64,000 nucleotides of DNA from Cordilura impudica (lineage: Eukaryota > Arthropoda > Insecta > Diptera > Scathophagidae): contig OY821520.1 of the NCBI GenBank assembly GCA_963682025.1, positions 91,048,492 to 91,112,491 on the forward strand, read 5' to 3'. The notes under the pieces are model-generated. The model was not told the DNA's origin and searched no databases. It worked only from the letters and a program-made list of their open reading frames with translations. Below are positions 46,849 to 57,440 of the stretch, in pieces. Numbering within the stretch: the first letter of the stretch is position 1; every line of letters begins with the position of its first letter. A program made the translations under genes and the position numbers.

Positions 46849-47670
46849 TCATATGAAAAAAAAAATATATATATAACCAGAGAAAGGTTTTCACAAAATT
46901 TTTTTTCTTTAGAAAAGGATTTTAAAATTTAAGATTTTTTTCTTTAGTATTAATATTCTGTTTTCACAAATACTGTAAAAAATTTTATAAGGATTTTTAT
47001 TTTTATATTTTGAAATTTTTATCTAAAGGATTCACAGATTTTAAATTATTTCGAAAATTTTCAGAGAAAAAAAAAATTTTTTTAAAAAAGATTTTTGCAA
47101 AAATTTAAATTTCAAAAAATTATTATTTTTTTTTTTTTTTTTTTTACAAAAGGTTTTCGTACAAATCTTATATATAAAATAAAATTTTCTGACCTTAAAT
47201 GAAAATAGTGGTGCTGCTTGGTGGTTAGGAGTGCTGGTTGGTGGTTACAGGTGTTGGTTGGTGGTTACAGGTGTTGGTTGGTGGTTACAGGTGTTGGTTG
47301 GTGGTTAGGAATGCTGGTTGGTGTTCCGGAGTTTAAAGTTGGGGTCGTTTTTCCAATGTAAAAATTTTGTCAGCCTTTAAGTGTTCACTAAAACTGTCTT
47401 AATAAGTTCTTTTTGCCAAATTAATTTTTTAAAAAAAATGTTTGCAAAAAAAAAATATTTTATAAATTTGTTAATTTTTTATAAGAGTTACTTATTCTCC
47501 AATATGGTAAAAAAATGTCCACAAAATAAGTTTTTATTGTTTTAGATAAAATCGTTTACTTTAATTATTCTTGACCCATTAAATGGTCTTTTAAATTAAA
47601 GTTCCCCTTTTTTTTTTTTAATTTTTTTTTTCTGACCTATTAAGTGGTCTTGGAAATGTTCACTAAAAAG

Positions 47671-47707
<37 letters not shown>

Positions 47708-47816
47708 TTTTTATTTTATGTTTTTTGGAAACGCGTTTAAGATATTAAAATATCGAATCACTCGCGAAAACTTCAAAAAATGTAATTTTTCTTTATTATT
47801 CACAAGGATAACGCGT
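46849..47816 (-). other. errantivirus 5' untranslated region with tandem repeats and A tracts
   Basis: No long frame. Near 47205-47335 about five copies of a 20-bp unit (GTGGTTACAGGTGTTGGTTG on the plus strand, with GTGGTTAGGARTGCTGGTTG variants) lie in tandem. Long homopolymer T/A tracts occur at 47130-47146 and 47671-47703. Untranslated repeats in this place have regulatory or insulator roles in some errantiviruses; no such role is shown here. Confidence 0.7.
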
Positions 47817-47834
47817 ATCCTACCGACTGCGCCA
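47817..47834 (-). other. primer binding site, tRNA-Ser type
   Basis: The coding strand reads TGGCGCAGTCGGTAGGAT directly at the 5' LTR edge (1-nt overlap with the LTR). This is complementary to the 3' end of a serine tRNA including CCA, the primer used by 17.6, 297 and ZAM. Confidence 0.85.
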
Positions 47835-48468
47835 GAAACGTTCTTTTGGTTCTTAATGTCCAAAAGAATATACTTGCGTGTTTTCAGAGTTTTCTGGAGT
47901 AAATAAAACACGCGTTTTGATGGTCAAATTATTACTGAATTTTTATTAATTTCTTCGTGTTCTTATATATTTAATTTGTTACATTTATTGTGGGAAAAGA
48001 ATAAAGTGCATACTTGCATTATTGTTTAATTTACTGCAGGGCAGGAAATTAAGCAAAAGAAAAAAAAATGAAAAAGACAAAATTAAAGTTAAATTTATTG
48101 TTGGTAAATAATAAAGTGCATACTTGCATTATTGTTTAATTTACTGTAGGACAGGAAATTAAGCAAAAGAAAAATGAAAAAGCCAAAATTAAAGTTAAAT
48201 TTAATTTGGTGCAAAAACAAATCTTACGAAATTTAAGACAGAAATATCGTGCAGTTTCCTGTCTTTAAGAAATTTAAGCAATGTGTGAAAAATAATTTAG
48301 GCCAACAGTCGGAATTAATCCAGACATAATTAGTTGGAATTTTATTATTCTTTTCCCTGTTTAGTAATCTTAATGGTAATAATAATTATATTTGTAATTA
48401 TATTGTGTTTGTGTGTATGTATGTGTAAGATACATTTTTATATTATATTTATTCTTGTGGACATAACA
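47834..48468 (-). repeat. 5' LTR (coding-strand sense) of the errantivirus
   Basis: Matches the LTR at 39939-40578 almost base for base, including the internal near-duplicate. Differences are confined to the AT-rich segment near 48380-48405 (GGTAATAATAA and a shorter TTATATTGTG here). Confidence 0.95.
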
Positions 48469-48474
48469 GTGTAC

Positions 48475-49403
48475 CTCAAGGTAGTCACTTGGGACCTCTT
48501 TTATTTACGCTATTTATAAATGATCTTCCTTCTGTAATTAAACACTCAACTACATTAATGTATGCAGACGATGTAAAGTTAATTTTTACCCTCAACAATC
48601 TTGATCAACAATCACTTTTACAGAATGATATTGATCGTTTAACTACTTGGTGTAATATGAATCTAATGGACCTAAATGTCAAAAAATGCAAATATATGAT
48701 TTTTACAAGATCAATTCCAATAAATGGTCGGTATATCATGAATAACGCTGTGCTTGATTTAGTTGATTCATTCAACGACCTTGGCGTACTTCTGGATAAA
48801 AAATTAGACTTTAGAAGTCATATTTCGCTAACAATAAATAAAGCTACTGGTGTACTTGGATTCATTAAACGGTGGGCTAAAGAGTTTTCGGATCCGTATA
48901 CGACAAAACAATTGTTTACTACCTTGGTAAGACCAATACTCGAATATGGGTCTGTAGTCTGGGATCCGCAATATCATATACATTCGAATAAAATTGAATC
49001 AGTTCAAAAACAATTTTTGTTATTTTGTCTTCGTGGTTTGGGCTGGGATCCTAATATGAGGTTGCCATCTTATGAAAATCGTCTGGCTCTAATTAAGCTT
49101 CCTACATTGAAAAGTCGCAGACATATGCTAAATGTTACTTTCCTGTTAAAACTGTTAAATGGTAGTCTTAAATCTGAATTTCTTATCAACAAAATAAATA
49201 TAAATATTCCTTTTCGATCATCAAGAAATTATAACTTTCTAACTATCAAATATTATTGTACAAACTATGCTAATTTTAATCCACTACGTAGAATTTGTGA
49301 TGAGTTTAATATGCTGTATCAGTTTATTGATTTTAATAAAAGTTTGGATATTGTGAGAAGAGATATTATATTACACTTAAATGCATTAAATCAACTGAAT
49401 TAA
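48475..49403 (+). pseudogene. non-LTR ORF2, reverse transcriptase palm, thumb and C-terminus
   Basis: Resumes with PQGSHLGPLLFTLFINDL, then TLMYADDVKLIF (YADD catalytic pair), GVLLDKKLDFRSHISL, LVRPILEYGSVVWDPQY and a C-terminal region ending HLNALNQLN. This 300-codon stretch has no stop or frameshift. The Cys-rich tail of Jockey/CR1 ORF2 and an RNase H are absent. 3' UTR and AAAT repeats follow to 49539. Confidence 0.88.
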
Positions 49404-49539
49404 ATAAATGTTATATATCAATTTTGTTAAATGTTTAATTATATATATAAATTATAATATAAATGTACATATACTTTAAGAAGTCTGTAAGGATGATTCC
49501 ATAGACTGAATAAATAAATAAATAAAATAAATAAATAAT

Positions 49540-50237
49540 ATCTTTGAAGGTGTTTGCCATTATGATATGTATCACATTATAAAAAATTTAATAGAAAAAA
49601 AATATTTTACATTAGAAATATTAAACTATAGGAAAAATGCATTTAATTACGGAGAATTGGAAATATAACTTCAAAAACATTAAAAAAGATGCATTTAAAA
49701 ATGTCGGCAAGGGAAATGATGACATTTGTTCATCATTTTTCCTTAATGGTTGGTGACCTAGTTCCTCAAGATGAAGAAATATGGTTATTTTTTCTAAATT
49801 TGTTAGAAGTTATCGAAATTTTATTGTTATCCAATATATCACAGGATCTGACAACCCATTTAGATAATTTGATAAAATTCCACCATAAAGAATATGCTCG
49901 TTTTTGTGCTGACAATTTGAAACCAAAACATCATTTAATGCTGCACTACAAAGAAATAATTACAAAATCTGGAGCACCACGATTTTATTGGAGCTTTAGA
50001 TATGAGGCTAAGCATCGTGAGTTCAAGGCATATGCTAAAAACATAACCTCTAGAAAAAACATTTGCAAGACTCTGGCCAAAAAATTTGAACTGCAATTCG
50101 CGCACTTTTTAGTTAATGAATCGCTTTCAAAATATCAAGTATATTCTAATCATATAATTTTATCGAAATTCCAGAATGAAACAAAAGAATTCTGTCAAAA
50201 ATACTATCCTAATGTGGAGTACACATGTTATTCGTAG
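49540..50237 (+). pseudogene. EnSpm-like transposase, C-terminal part
   Basis: Continues the frame broken at 34485: IFEGVCHYDMYHIIKNLIEK, NAFNYGELE, one frame break near 49670, then MSAREMMTFVHHFSLMVGDL, NLKPKHHLMLHYKEIITKSG and FRYEAKHREFKAYAKNITSR, ending at 50235-50237. SAxQM...GDLVP and the KPKHH-LxHY and E-KHR blocks are the conserved C-terminal half of the animal EnSpm-like transposase. Apart from the insertion and one frame break the gene is well preserved. Confidence 0.8.
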
Positions 50238-50376
50238 TGTAGATATGAATCTAAAAAATATAAAATTGGATTTTACATAACACAATATTTTGATACATTT
50301 ATTGAATATGCAAAAATATTAAAAATTTCCGAAATTTGTATACTTCCAACACTAAATAAAATTTTCTTAATCTGCA

Positions 50377-52393
50377 TGACAGTGAAAATTAAAAACAATG
50401 TGAAGCATTACAAAGCATTTGAAATTGATTTAGACGATGTAATCAAAAGTGATCCAATTTTTCTATTAATAGATCACGTAGCAGGGCCACCAACAACTTT
50501 TCATAAAACTTGCCAAGGACAAATTTTTATTCGACCAAAACAATATTAAAGTAAGTATAAAAAATCTTAGACAATATGAATATATTTGCTGATACTCCAC
50601 CTGAATGCAGTGAAATCGTATTTCAAACCCCGAGCATTGTAAACAGTGCACATATTGAGCAAACCTCTAGCAATAAAGATGAATTAAAGAAACTTTTAGC
50701 AGAATGGAATATGGAAGATTTAGTAAACTATTTTGTGGGTAAGTAAAGAAAATATTACTCTGTTATTAAGTATAACAAATAACTTTTAATTATCTACAAT
50801 TTCAGAACAACAACTTTACGGAGGTGTCCTTCAACATTTGGATGAACAAATGGCAAAAACAATTTTTTCGAAAACCAATCTTTCCCTTGGAATACAAGTT
50901 GAGTTTTATTACCAATGGTCAAAATGGTCAAAAGCTTCTGAAGTTTGTAGTGCAGAGATACATTATCCATCCACCTCAAAAGAGACACTTAGTATTTTGA
51001 ATTCCAATCCTTATGGTCAAAGCGTTATCCAAGCCTATAAAAAGGAATCATGGTTGAATGAGCATACCCGGAAGCTTTTGTGTGAATCAATCATTCACTA
51101 TTGCATAGATAAAGAACATTCTTTGACAATAAAAGACTGTGAAACTTTAGCTAAGGATATTGTTCTTGCATTTAAAGGCGAAGAAATAGTAAGTATAAGA
51201 TATATTAAATCTTTATCTGAAACAATCCATTAAAATTCGGAAAACTTCAATTGATATTTTCCTAAAACAATTATTATTTTGTAAACCGACAAAATGCAGG
51301 ACCATTAGGAAAACTTTATTACAAGTATAGAAATTTGAAGGCCAGTATATCCAAAAAAAAACTAAAGCCAGTGATAAACACAGTTTACAAATGCCTACGA
51401 TGGCATCTACGACACCAACTGAAGACGAGGAGGGCCACATAAGAATTCTAAAACACGAATTACACGCAATGCCATTTGAAGAAATTTTGAAACATTGGAG
51501 CGCATGTTTTGAACTTCGTCAAAAATCGTATAATGACCTGTGCGACCCGAAGTCTAAAAAACATCTTATAACTTTGTGGCCGATGTTTAAAGATCCTATT
51601 GGGTATCGTTTAGTAAGTTTTATTCAAGACGTTTTTATGCTTCAATTCATGGAAATTAATATAAATAATTTGTAGATGGATAATGATTTTCAAAGAATTT
51701 TTGAAGAGACCAATCAACTTCTTGATCATTTTGACAATTTCTCAGATGCAATGATAAATCATGTGTTTCCGAAAATTGAATCGAAATTCAAAGATGATGA
51801 AGACCAGGCGCTTTGGAATTTTGTAAAAGAAAATAATTGTATTGACTGCAGTAAGTAAATATTATTTTTAATTAAATAACTAATATGTATGTACTAGTAA
51901 TTGTTAGTTTAATTTTTTTTAGATACAAAATTCTTAATTGTTTTTACTCTAATACAAAGCTTACTTCCACAATCACGACTAAAATCAAAATAAACAATGA
52001 AGGGAAATAAATTTTTTAGTAATATGGAGTCAAAACGATCATTCATTTCTTTTGCGCCAACTGAAGAAGCCTACAAAGAACAGTTGGAAACAAAAATAAA
52101 ATGCGAAGGTTCGGTTTCCCCTTTCGTGACTGTCATTGGAGACATATATATACAAGCCACATGCATTTTTTGTTGATTTCGATAATATAAAATATAAGGT
52201 TTTTGGTGTTTTAAAAGTTATTGATATATGCTATAAAGCATATCATTTATTTCATATTAAATACCCAGACTCTTGCGTTCATATGTGGGATTTCATTAAT
52301 GTACAATTTTACAAAATAAATAACACTACTGTCCATCCAACAACACAAATGTTATGTAAAACCATTCAAAAAGGCACACAACCATTGTATTAG
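50377..52393 (+). pseudogene. EnSpm-like element, second gene (spliced, decayed)
   Basis: A candidate start at 50576 (MNIFADTPPECSEIVFQ) leads into a SAM-like domain (LLAEWNMEDLVNYFV, then QQLYGGVLQHLDEQ) across an intron at 50739-50805 (GTAAGT...TTTCAG). Exon 50806-51189 includes KTNLSLGIQVEFYYQWSKW. Further segments are GPLGKLYYKYRNLKAS (51300), ILKHELHAMPFEEILKHWSA (51440), LITLWPMFKDPIGYRLV, FVKENNCIDCS with a donor near 51851, and a last exon with SFISFAPTEEAY, PHAFFVDFDNIKYKVFGVLK and HMWDFINVQFYKI. The same domain string accompanies transposases of animal EnSpm-like elements that I recall. Frameshifts (near 51380 and 52140) and stops (51673-51675, near 51993) disable it. Confidence 0.7.
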
Positions 52394-52469
52394 TTACACA
52401 TTGTAGGTATAACAGTTTGTAAGGTACTTATGTATGTATATACTTCCAGATATTTATATATATATCCCA

Positions 52470-53000
52470 AAAATTTTAATGCTTAAGTTCCAATCCACAA
52501 ATGTAAATGTTTTAAAGCCAGCCTAGAAATGTATATTTCAGTTCCACTCTACAAACTTATGAATTATTAGTTTATATGTATCTTTGTTTTCACACGTTTT
52601 TCTTTATTTTTATTTAATTTGATGGACACAATGGAATGATTCATAACTTCAAAAGTTTTAATATTTAAGTTCCAGTCCACAAAAGTATATATTTTAAGGC
52701 CAGCCTAGAAATGTTTGTTTAAGTTCCACTCTACAAATTTATGAATAGTATATGTATGAGGCCCTATGCTCCACTGGGAGCGAAAGGACATGAGAAGAAG
52801 GAGTATATGTATCTTTGTTTACACGCGATTATTTTTTATTTATATTTATTTTGATGGACACATTGAAATGATTCATAATTTCAAAAGTTTTAATATTTAA
52901 GATCCAATCCACAAATATAAAAGTTTTAAGGCCAGCATAGAAATATATGTTTCAGTTCCTCTCTACAAATTTATCAATTATTAGTATATGTATCTTCTTG
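52470..53000. repeat. tandem repeat of about 180 bp within the EnSpm-like element (about 2.7 units)
   Basis: Units begin AAAAGTTTTAATATTTAAGT and contain CCAGCCTAGAAATG, TCCACTCTACAAATTTATGA and TTGATGGACACAATGGAATG. Unit 2 is longer because of the 44-bp RTE stub at 52758-52801. Confidence 0.8.
52758..52801 (+). mobile_element. 44-bp RTE-type 3' stub with 11-bp target duplication
   Basis: GCCCTATGCTCCACTGGGAG then CGAAAGGACATGA reads ALCSTGSERT and a stop, the C-terminal end of an RTE-like ORF (compare VALCSQ at the end of the copy at 27952-29561). AGTATATGTAT flanks both sides (52747-52757 and 52802-52812). Units 1 and 3 of the surrounding satellite carry that target only once and lack the 44 bp. 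Confidence 0.8.
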
Positions 53001-53429
53001 TTTTTTATTTCATTTCACATTAGATGGATTCAAAATATTTTTGTTTGGAGGTCTCCATCCGGAATAAAATTTGGGTTCGATTAAAATAGACACATCTGTT
53101 TAATACGCATTTTTCAAAAGATCTAAAATCTAAAATAATTTTTGAGTTAGGTTTGATCACTATTAATCATAAGTGAATTACATACTACCTTTCCTTGTAG
53201 AATATCATTCGTCCATTGTAACTTGTGATCAAAAAAGTGTATAAATACAGAAATATGTACTATAACGACCGTTATATTAATTATTTGATTTTAACAAAAA
53301 TTACTAAATATTACGAAAATTTTTTTGTAATATAAAATAAATATTTCTTAAAAATAAAAAAAAAAAACATTTCTTAAAAAATAAAAAATTTATTTAAATT
53401 GAAAGAAAGAAAAAAAGTAGCATTGAAAC

Positions 53430-54033
53430 AGAAACAAAAATTTGGTAAATATTACAAAAATTTGTGTATTATACATCCATAAACTTTGTACTATAAACTC
53501 AATATTTTGTAATTTCTACAAAGTATTTTTCGTAAAGAAACAAAAATTTTGTAAATAGTACAAAAATTTGTGTATTATACACCCATAAATTTTGTAATTT
53601 TGTACTATTTTGTAATTTGTACAAAGTATGTTTTGTAAAGAAACAAAAATTTTGTAAATAGTACAAAAATTTGTGTATTATACATCCATAAACTTTGTAC
53701 TATGAATTAAATATTTTGTAATTTGTATTACATATTTTTTGTACTGAAACAAAAATTTTGTAAATAGTACAAAGAAACAAAAATTTTGTAGATAGTACAA
53801 AAATTTGTGTATTATACATCCATAAACTTTGTACTATAAACTAAATATTTTGTAATTTGCATTACATATTTTTTGTACTGAAACAAAAATTTTGTAAATA
53901 GTACAAAAAAAAATAAAGACAAAACTAACAAAGTAGCATTTGTACATATTACAAAACAACAAACAAAACAGCAAATACTTTTGTACAATGTACAACGACT
54001 TTTGTTCATTTTACTCATGAAATTTTTTGACTG
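53430..54033 (+). repeat. right subterminal repeats and terminus of the EnSpm-like element
   Basis: Four to five tandem units of about 105-120 bp: GAAACAAAAATTTTGTAAAT, AGTACAAAAATTTGTGTATT, ATACATCCATAAACTTTGTA, CTAAATATTTTGTAATTTG. They carry the same ACAAAATTTTGTA words as the left end. The terminus is CTCATGAAATTTTTTGACTG at 54033. Confidence 0.8.
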
Positions 54034-54424
54034 TACTCACAGTAGTAACAGACAACATTACACAAATTTATTATTTAGTGTGAGAGGTGGCATACCTACT
54101 AGTCCGTTATCGCTCATTTCCAGCATCGCTACTCACTCTATTTAGTTGTGTCATCAAACAAAGAATCGTTACTCGTTAAAACCTTATAATAATAGCAAAG
54201 AATTTTTACATTGTTTCTTATATATAACACAAGTCAACAAATTAAAAAAAGTTAAATGGTGCCAAGAAACCGTTAGTGGTTCTGTAACATGCCGACACTG
54301 GTAATACTAAAAATGTGAAAAAAAAATTTTTTTCTACGTATAGTTTTGGATTTAATGTCAATTTTTAATAGCAGCTGTCAAATGTCCCTATCGGTAATTT
54401 TGTTTAATAAATTCATTTTAATCA

Positions 54425-55440
54425 CATGTCGTTGTCACGAAGAAGTTGTCTCAATGATCCAAACGTGTTTTGTAATATTTGTGGTGACTACACCGTTAAA
54501 AAGTTTAGAAAACCTAATACGGATTTTATAAAAAGTGCTTATTTTTTATTTTAATTTGCAAATTGAGGATAAAGATAAGCCGTGGATTCCTCAAATGGTT
54601 TGCAAAATTTGCTGTGAACAATTAAGACAGTGTATGAATGGTCAAAGACGTCGTATGAAATTCGGAGTGCCTATGCAGCGGAAAGAACAAAAAAATCACT
54701 AAGATGACTGCTACTTTTGCTATATTAAACTACGTGGAATTAATCTAAAAAAAATAATTTATCCAGTCGTAGAATCAGCCAGATGACCTCTACCACATTC
54801 CCAGGAAGTACCTGTTCCAAAATTATGCTCTAAAAATGATCTTCTGTTTGAAGAAATCTTTGTCGAAATGAGTAGCTCATAGTGATTTTGAAGAAATACC
54901 GTCTACAAAGCCCTGGATAAAAATGGCCAGTGTTTCTCTTATATAACGGCAAAATTTCCAGGACTAAGATTAGAGAAGATAAAAGCGGGATTTTTTGATG
55001 GTCCACAAATAAGAAAATTAATTAAAAATTCCAGTTTCCTAAATTCAATGAATGATTTGGAACGGCCTGCTTGGACTCTTTTGTTGAAGTTATTAAAAAC
55101 TTTCTTGGAAATTACAAGTCAAGCAACTATCACCAAAATGTTAACCACATGCTAGATAACTTTAGAAACTTGGAATGCAACATGTCTATCAAATTGCACT
55201 ATCTTCATAGTCATCTCGACCGATTCCCAGATAATCATGGGTCTTGTAGCGATGAGCAAGGGGAGCGGTTTCATCAGGATCTGAAAACTATGGAAGAGAG
55301 GTACCAAGGCATATGATGGCTGACTACTGTTGGGGAATGCAACGAGGCATTCGCACTGCACATCATTCACGAAAGTCACGAAAAAGAAAGTTTTTATGTA
55401 AATAATAATGCAAAAAACCACTTTTTTATATATATGCACA
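54425..55440 (+). pseudogene. relic of the unnamed TE protein family
   Basis: In broken plus-strand frames: DPNVFCNICGDYTVKKFRKP (CxxC), IPQMVCKICCEQLRQCMNGQ (CxxC), MKFGVPMQRKEQKNH, DDCYFCYIKLRGIN, then FPGLRLEKIKAGFFDGPQIR near 54950-55010, NFLGNYKSSNYHQNVNHML and SDEQGERFHQDLKTMEERYQ near 55250-55310. It is colinear with the gene at 37056-38412 and keeps part of the middle (GPQIR block) that is missing there. Many stops make it a dead copy. Confidence 0.75.
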
Positions 55441-55636
55441 AAAGCAAAATACTAGAAAACTACAGTAAGAACTACAACTTTTTGTTATTTTTGTAATCAG
55501 TATGAAGTCCTAGTTTAAAAAATATATACAGTTCCTTAGTACCAAAAGTAGTGTTCACTTGTGTAGAGATATGATTGAAAATAATTAAAATTCTATATAA
55601 CATCAAATATATAAAAAAAACATAGAGAAAATCTAT

Positions 55637-56051
55637 ATATCGCACCTGCACCTCTAAAGTGAGTCAACTCAAAATTTTTCAATTTTCACTTTTTGCAAGA
55701 AAACGATGCACAGTGGTCATATCTATCTACTCTAAAAATCTTACATCGGTTTTTCCAGTCTTTCGCAAAAAAAAATTCAGTTGTAACCCTCTTTGTGTTA
55801 TAAGAGTATCTTCTTTAGAATCCACTCAAAAGAAATAATTTGAGTTGCCCCCAAAAAACTTGTTATATTTGATGATCACTGAAAAAATCGCAAAAACAAC
55901 TACTGTTGTATACTTATTATTCGCAATTCTTTACAATGAAAAAACTCTTTTTAAATTTTATAGTAAATATTAAAAAAAAACCGTTTTCTGCCTTTACTGA
56001 AAATTTGTAAATTTTGAGTTGACTCACTTTAGAGGTGTACAGGTGCGATAT
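55637..56051. mobile_element. MITE-like element, about 40-bp inverted repeats
   Basis: ATATCGCACCTGCACCTCTA and AAGTGAGTCAACTCAAAATT at the left are matched in inverted order by AATTTTGAGTTGACTCACTT and TAGAGGTGTACAGGTGCGAT at the right. The interior is non-coding AT-rich DNA. Flanks are TA/TATA-like, but the palindromic ATAT makes the duplication ambiguous. Superfamily open. Confidence 0.75.
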
Positions 56052-56353
56052 AATACCGTAACTTTTTATTTTGCAATTTTCTATAATGCTGTATCACTTT
56101 TGTGAATATTAGCTAGGCCAGGAAAAAAATTATTTTGGACAAGTGAAAAAGTCGGTGTACCCAATTGGCTCATTAGGTATGTATTTTTTTTAGATTTTTC
56201 CTTATGCTGAAATGAAATTTAATTGATGGTTTTAAATTTCATTTTAGCGTTTTGATAAAAAACGTTTTAAAGTATTAAACAGCGCTTTTGACTTTTTGAA
56301 AGAATTTTAAGAAAAAAATTTTATTTAATAAAATATTAAAAAAATAAATTAAA

Positions 56354-57440
56354 ATGCTAAATAACCACAATTTTGATGAAGTGATTATTTCACCTGCTCC
56401 CGATTTTAATATAGATGAAGAAGAAGGTGTTGCTAAGGATATTTTTTGGATGATAAAACTAATATAGGTACAACTAACAAAATGACCAAAGTAAGATCCT
56501 TAGCAAAACTGCTTTCAAAAAATTTTTTTCAGTATGGTTACACGCATGAGAAGCTGTCAGTTGATGAATCAATGGTACGTTGCTTTGGTAGCCACTCTTC
56601 CAAGCAATTTACCAGAAGTAAATCAATACGATTTACTTAAAATTAGATGCCGACGATCAGGTGTGATTATCTATACCAGATCGATACTTATTACGGAGCC
56701 GAAAATGCCACTTGATCCAGAGTCGTGCTTGATTTTTTGGACATGTTTTTTACCCTTCAAATCATGTTTCGACCACTTTTTTACGGCGGTTGAACTATAT
56801 GGAAGAGGATTTCGAGCCATTGGGACTGTGCGTGATTAAAGAACAAAGATAGGTTCATTAAAGTCAAAGGCATTAGTCAGAAAGATTTGACAAGACCAAT
56901 AAAATAAAATTGAATTGAATGAAATGGAACGACAATATTGCAGTAACCGTAGGGTCCAATTTCGAAGGTATCGAACTAATGCATATGCTTAATCGATGGC
57001 GTTCAACGGAAAAAGCTAAAATTAGTGTCAGCCAACCGAGGTTGATCGCGCAATATATTCCAGGAAAGGATGGCGTTGACCTTCGCGATCAATTTGTGAA
57101 GAATTGCCGTATTAAGGACAGAAATGGTGGTGGACGCTTTTAACCGCAATGTTGAGTTCTGCTATAGTAAATGTATGGATGCTGTTTAAAACTGCAAAGA
57201 GATCATAAATGGACTTGCTGGAAAGTGTACTCTTCCGAGCGGTCACTAGCTTCTGGTGTTGCAACAAATTCTGGAAACCACTTCCCTAAAAGCATAAAAA
57301 GTTCCTTACGAAGCCGTGAATGTCATAACCGGAACAAATAGCTGTAGGATCAAGGTGATGTTGTGCTTTGTCTTGAAAAATAATGCTTCAAAAAATTTCA
57401 AACATTAAGCAAAATAGCATATACAATACGCCATTGTTTC
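56354..57440 (+). pseudogene. piggyBac-type transposase relic
   Basis: An acidic start (MLNNHNFDEVIISPAPDFNI, then DEEEGV) is followed by a gap. Then come NKMTKVRSLAKLLSKNFFQY, HEKLSVDESMVRCFGSHSSK (piggyBac SIDESM block with its catalytic Asp), FRAIGTVRD, MKWNDNIAVTVGSNFE and ISVSQPRLIAQYIPGKDGVD followed by LRDQF, equivalent to the YNxxMGGVDxxDQ signature. Stops and internal losses break it into at least three frames. The terminal TTAA repeats were not located. Confidence 0.85.

Larger units (their letters stand above)
39939..48468 (-). mobile_element. errantivirus-type LTR retrotransposon (17.6/297-like), nearly intact
   Basis: LTRs of 640 and 635 bp flank minus-strand gag, pol and env. 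A 6-bp GTGTAC lies outside both LTRs (39933-39938 and 48469-48474). Removing the element and one copy restores the SGVPQG codons of the host reverse transcriptase. A tRNA-Ser-type primer site adjoins the 5' LTR. Gag without a zinc knuckle, integrase, and an env with a furin-type site fit the 17.6/297/ZAM branch of Ty3 errantiviruses. LTRs differ by about one substitution and one small indel in an AT stretch, so this is the youngest insertion of the nest. Confidence 0.95.
34486..49539 (+). mobile_element. non-LTR retrotransposon inserted in the EnSpm-like transposase
   Basis: It starts directly after the GAT of the transposase MHD codons and ends in AAAT repeats just before the ATC of IFEG. 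Little or no target duplication is visible (at most AT). In order it holds the end of ORF1, the ORF2 endonuclease, and the RT in three pieces. The pieces are separated by a 2.9-kb inverted-repeat element (36358-39291) and an 8.5-kb errantivirus (39939-48468). Without these it is about 3.6 kb and 5'-truncated. RT without RNase H and the ORF1 type place it in the Jockey/CR1 group. One stop (39481-39483) and one frameshift near 39690 show it is inactive. Confidence 0.85.
32561..54033 (+). mobile_element. EnSpm/CACTA-like DNA transposon, host of a multi-level TE nest
   Basis: The left end CACTCAAAATATTTCATGAC and the complement of the right end, CAGTCAAAAAATTTCATGAG, match at 17 of 20 positions. 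TA flanks both ends. Both subterminal regions are filled with ACAAAATTTTTGTA-type palindromic words, the layout of CACTA elements. Inside are a transposase gene (33041-34485 continuing at 49540-50237) and a second gene (50377-52393), both plus strand. Nested insertions account for about 15 kb, so the element alone is near 6.4 kb. The name rests on the CACTN termini, subterminal repeats and two-gene layout known for animal EnSpm elements. I could not run a search. Confidence 0.75.

Noticed and set aside
47205..47335. su(Hw)-type insulator as in gypsy.
   Set aside because: The 20-bp units do not contain the TGCATA core of su(Hw) sites; only the position is similar.
55637..57440. MITE and piggyBac relic forming one element.
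   Set aside because: The MITE has its own matched ends and neither piece shows TTAA flanks; the adjacency looks accidental.
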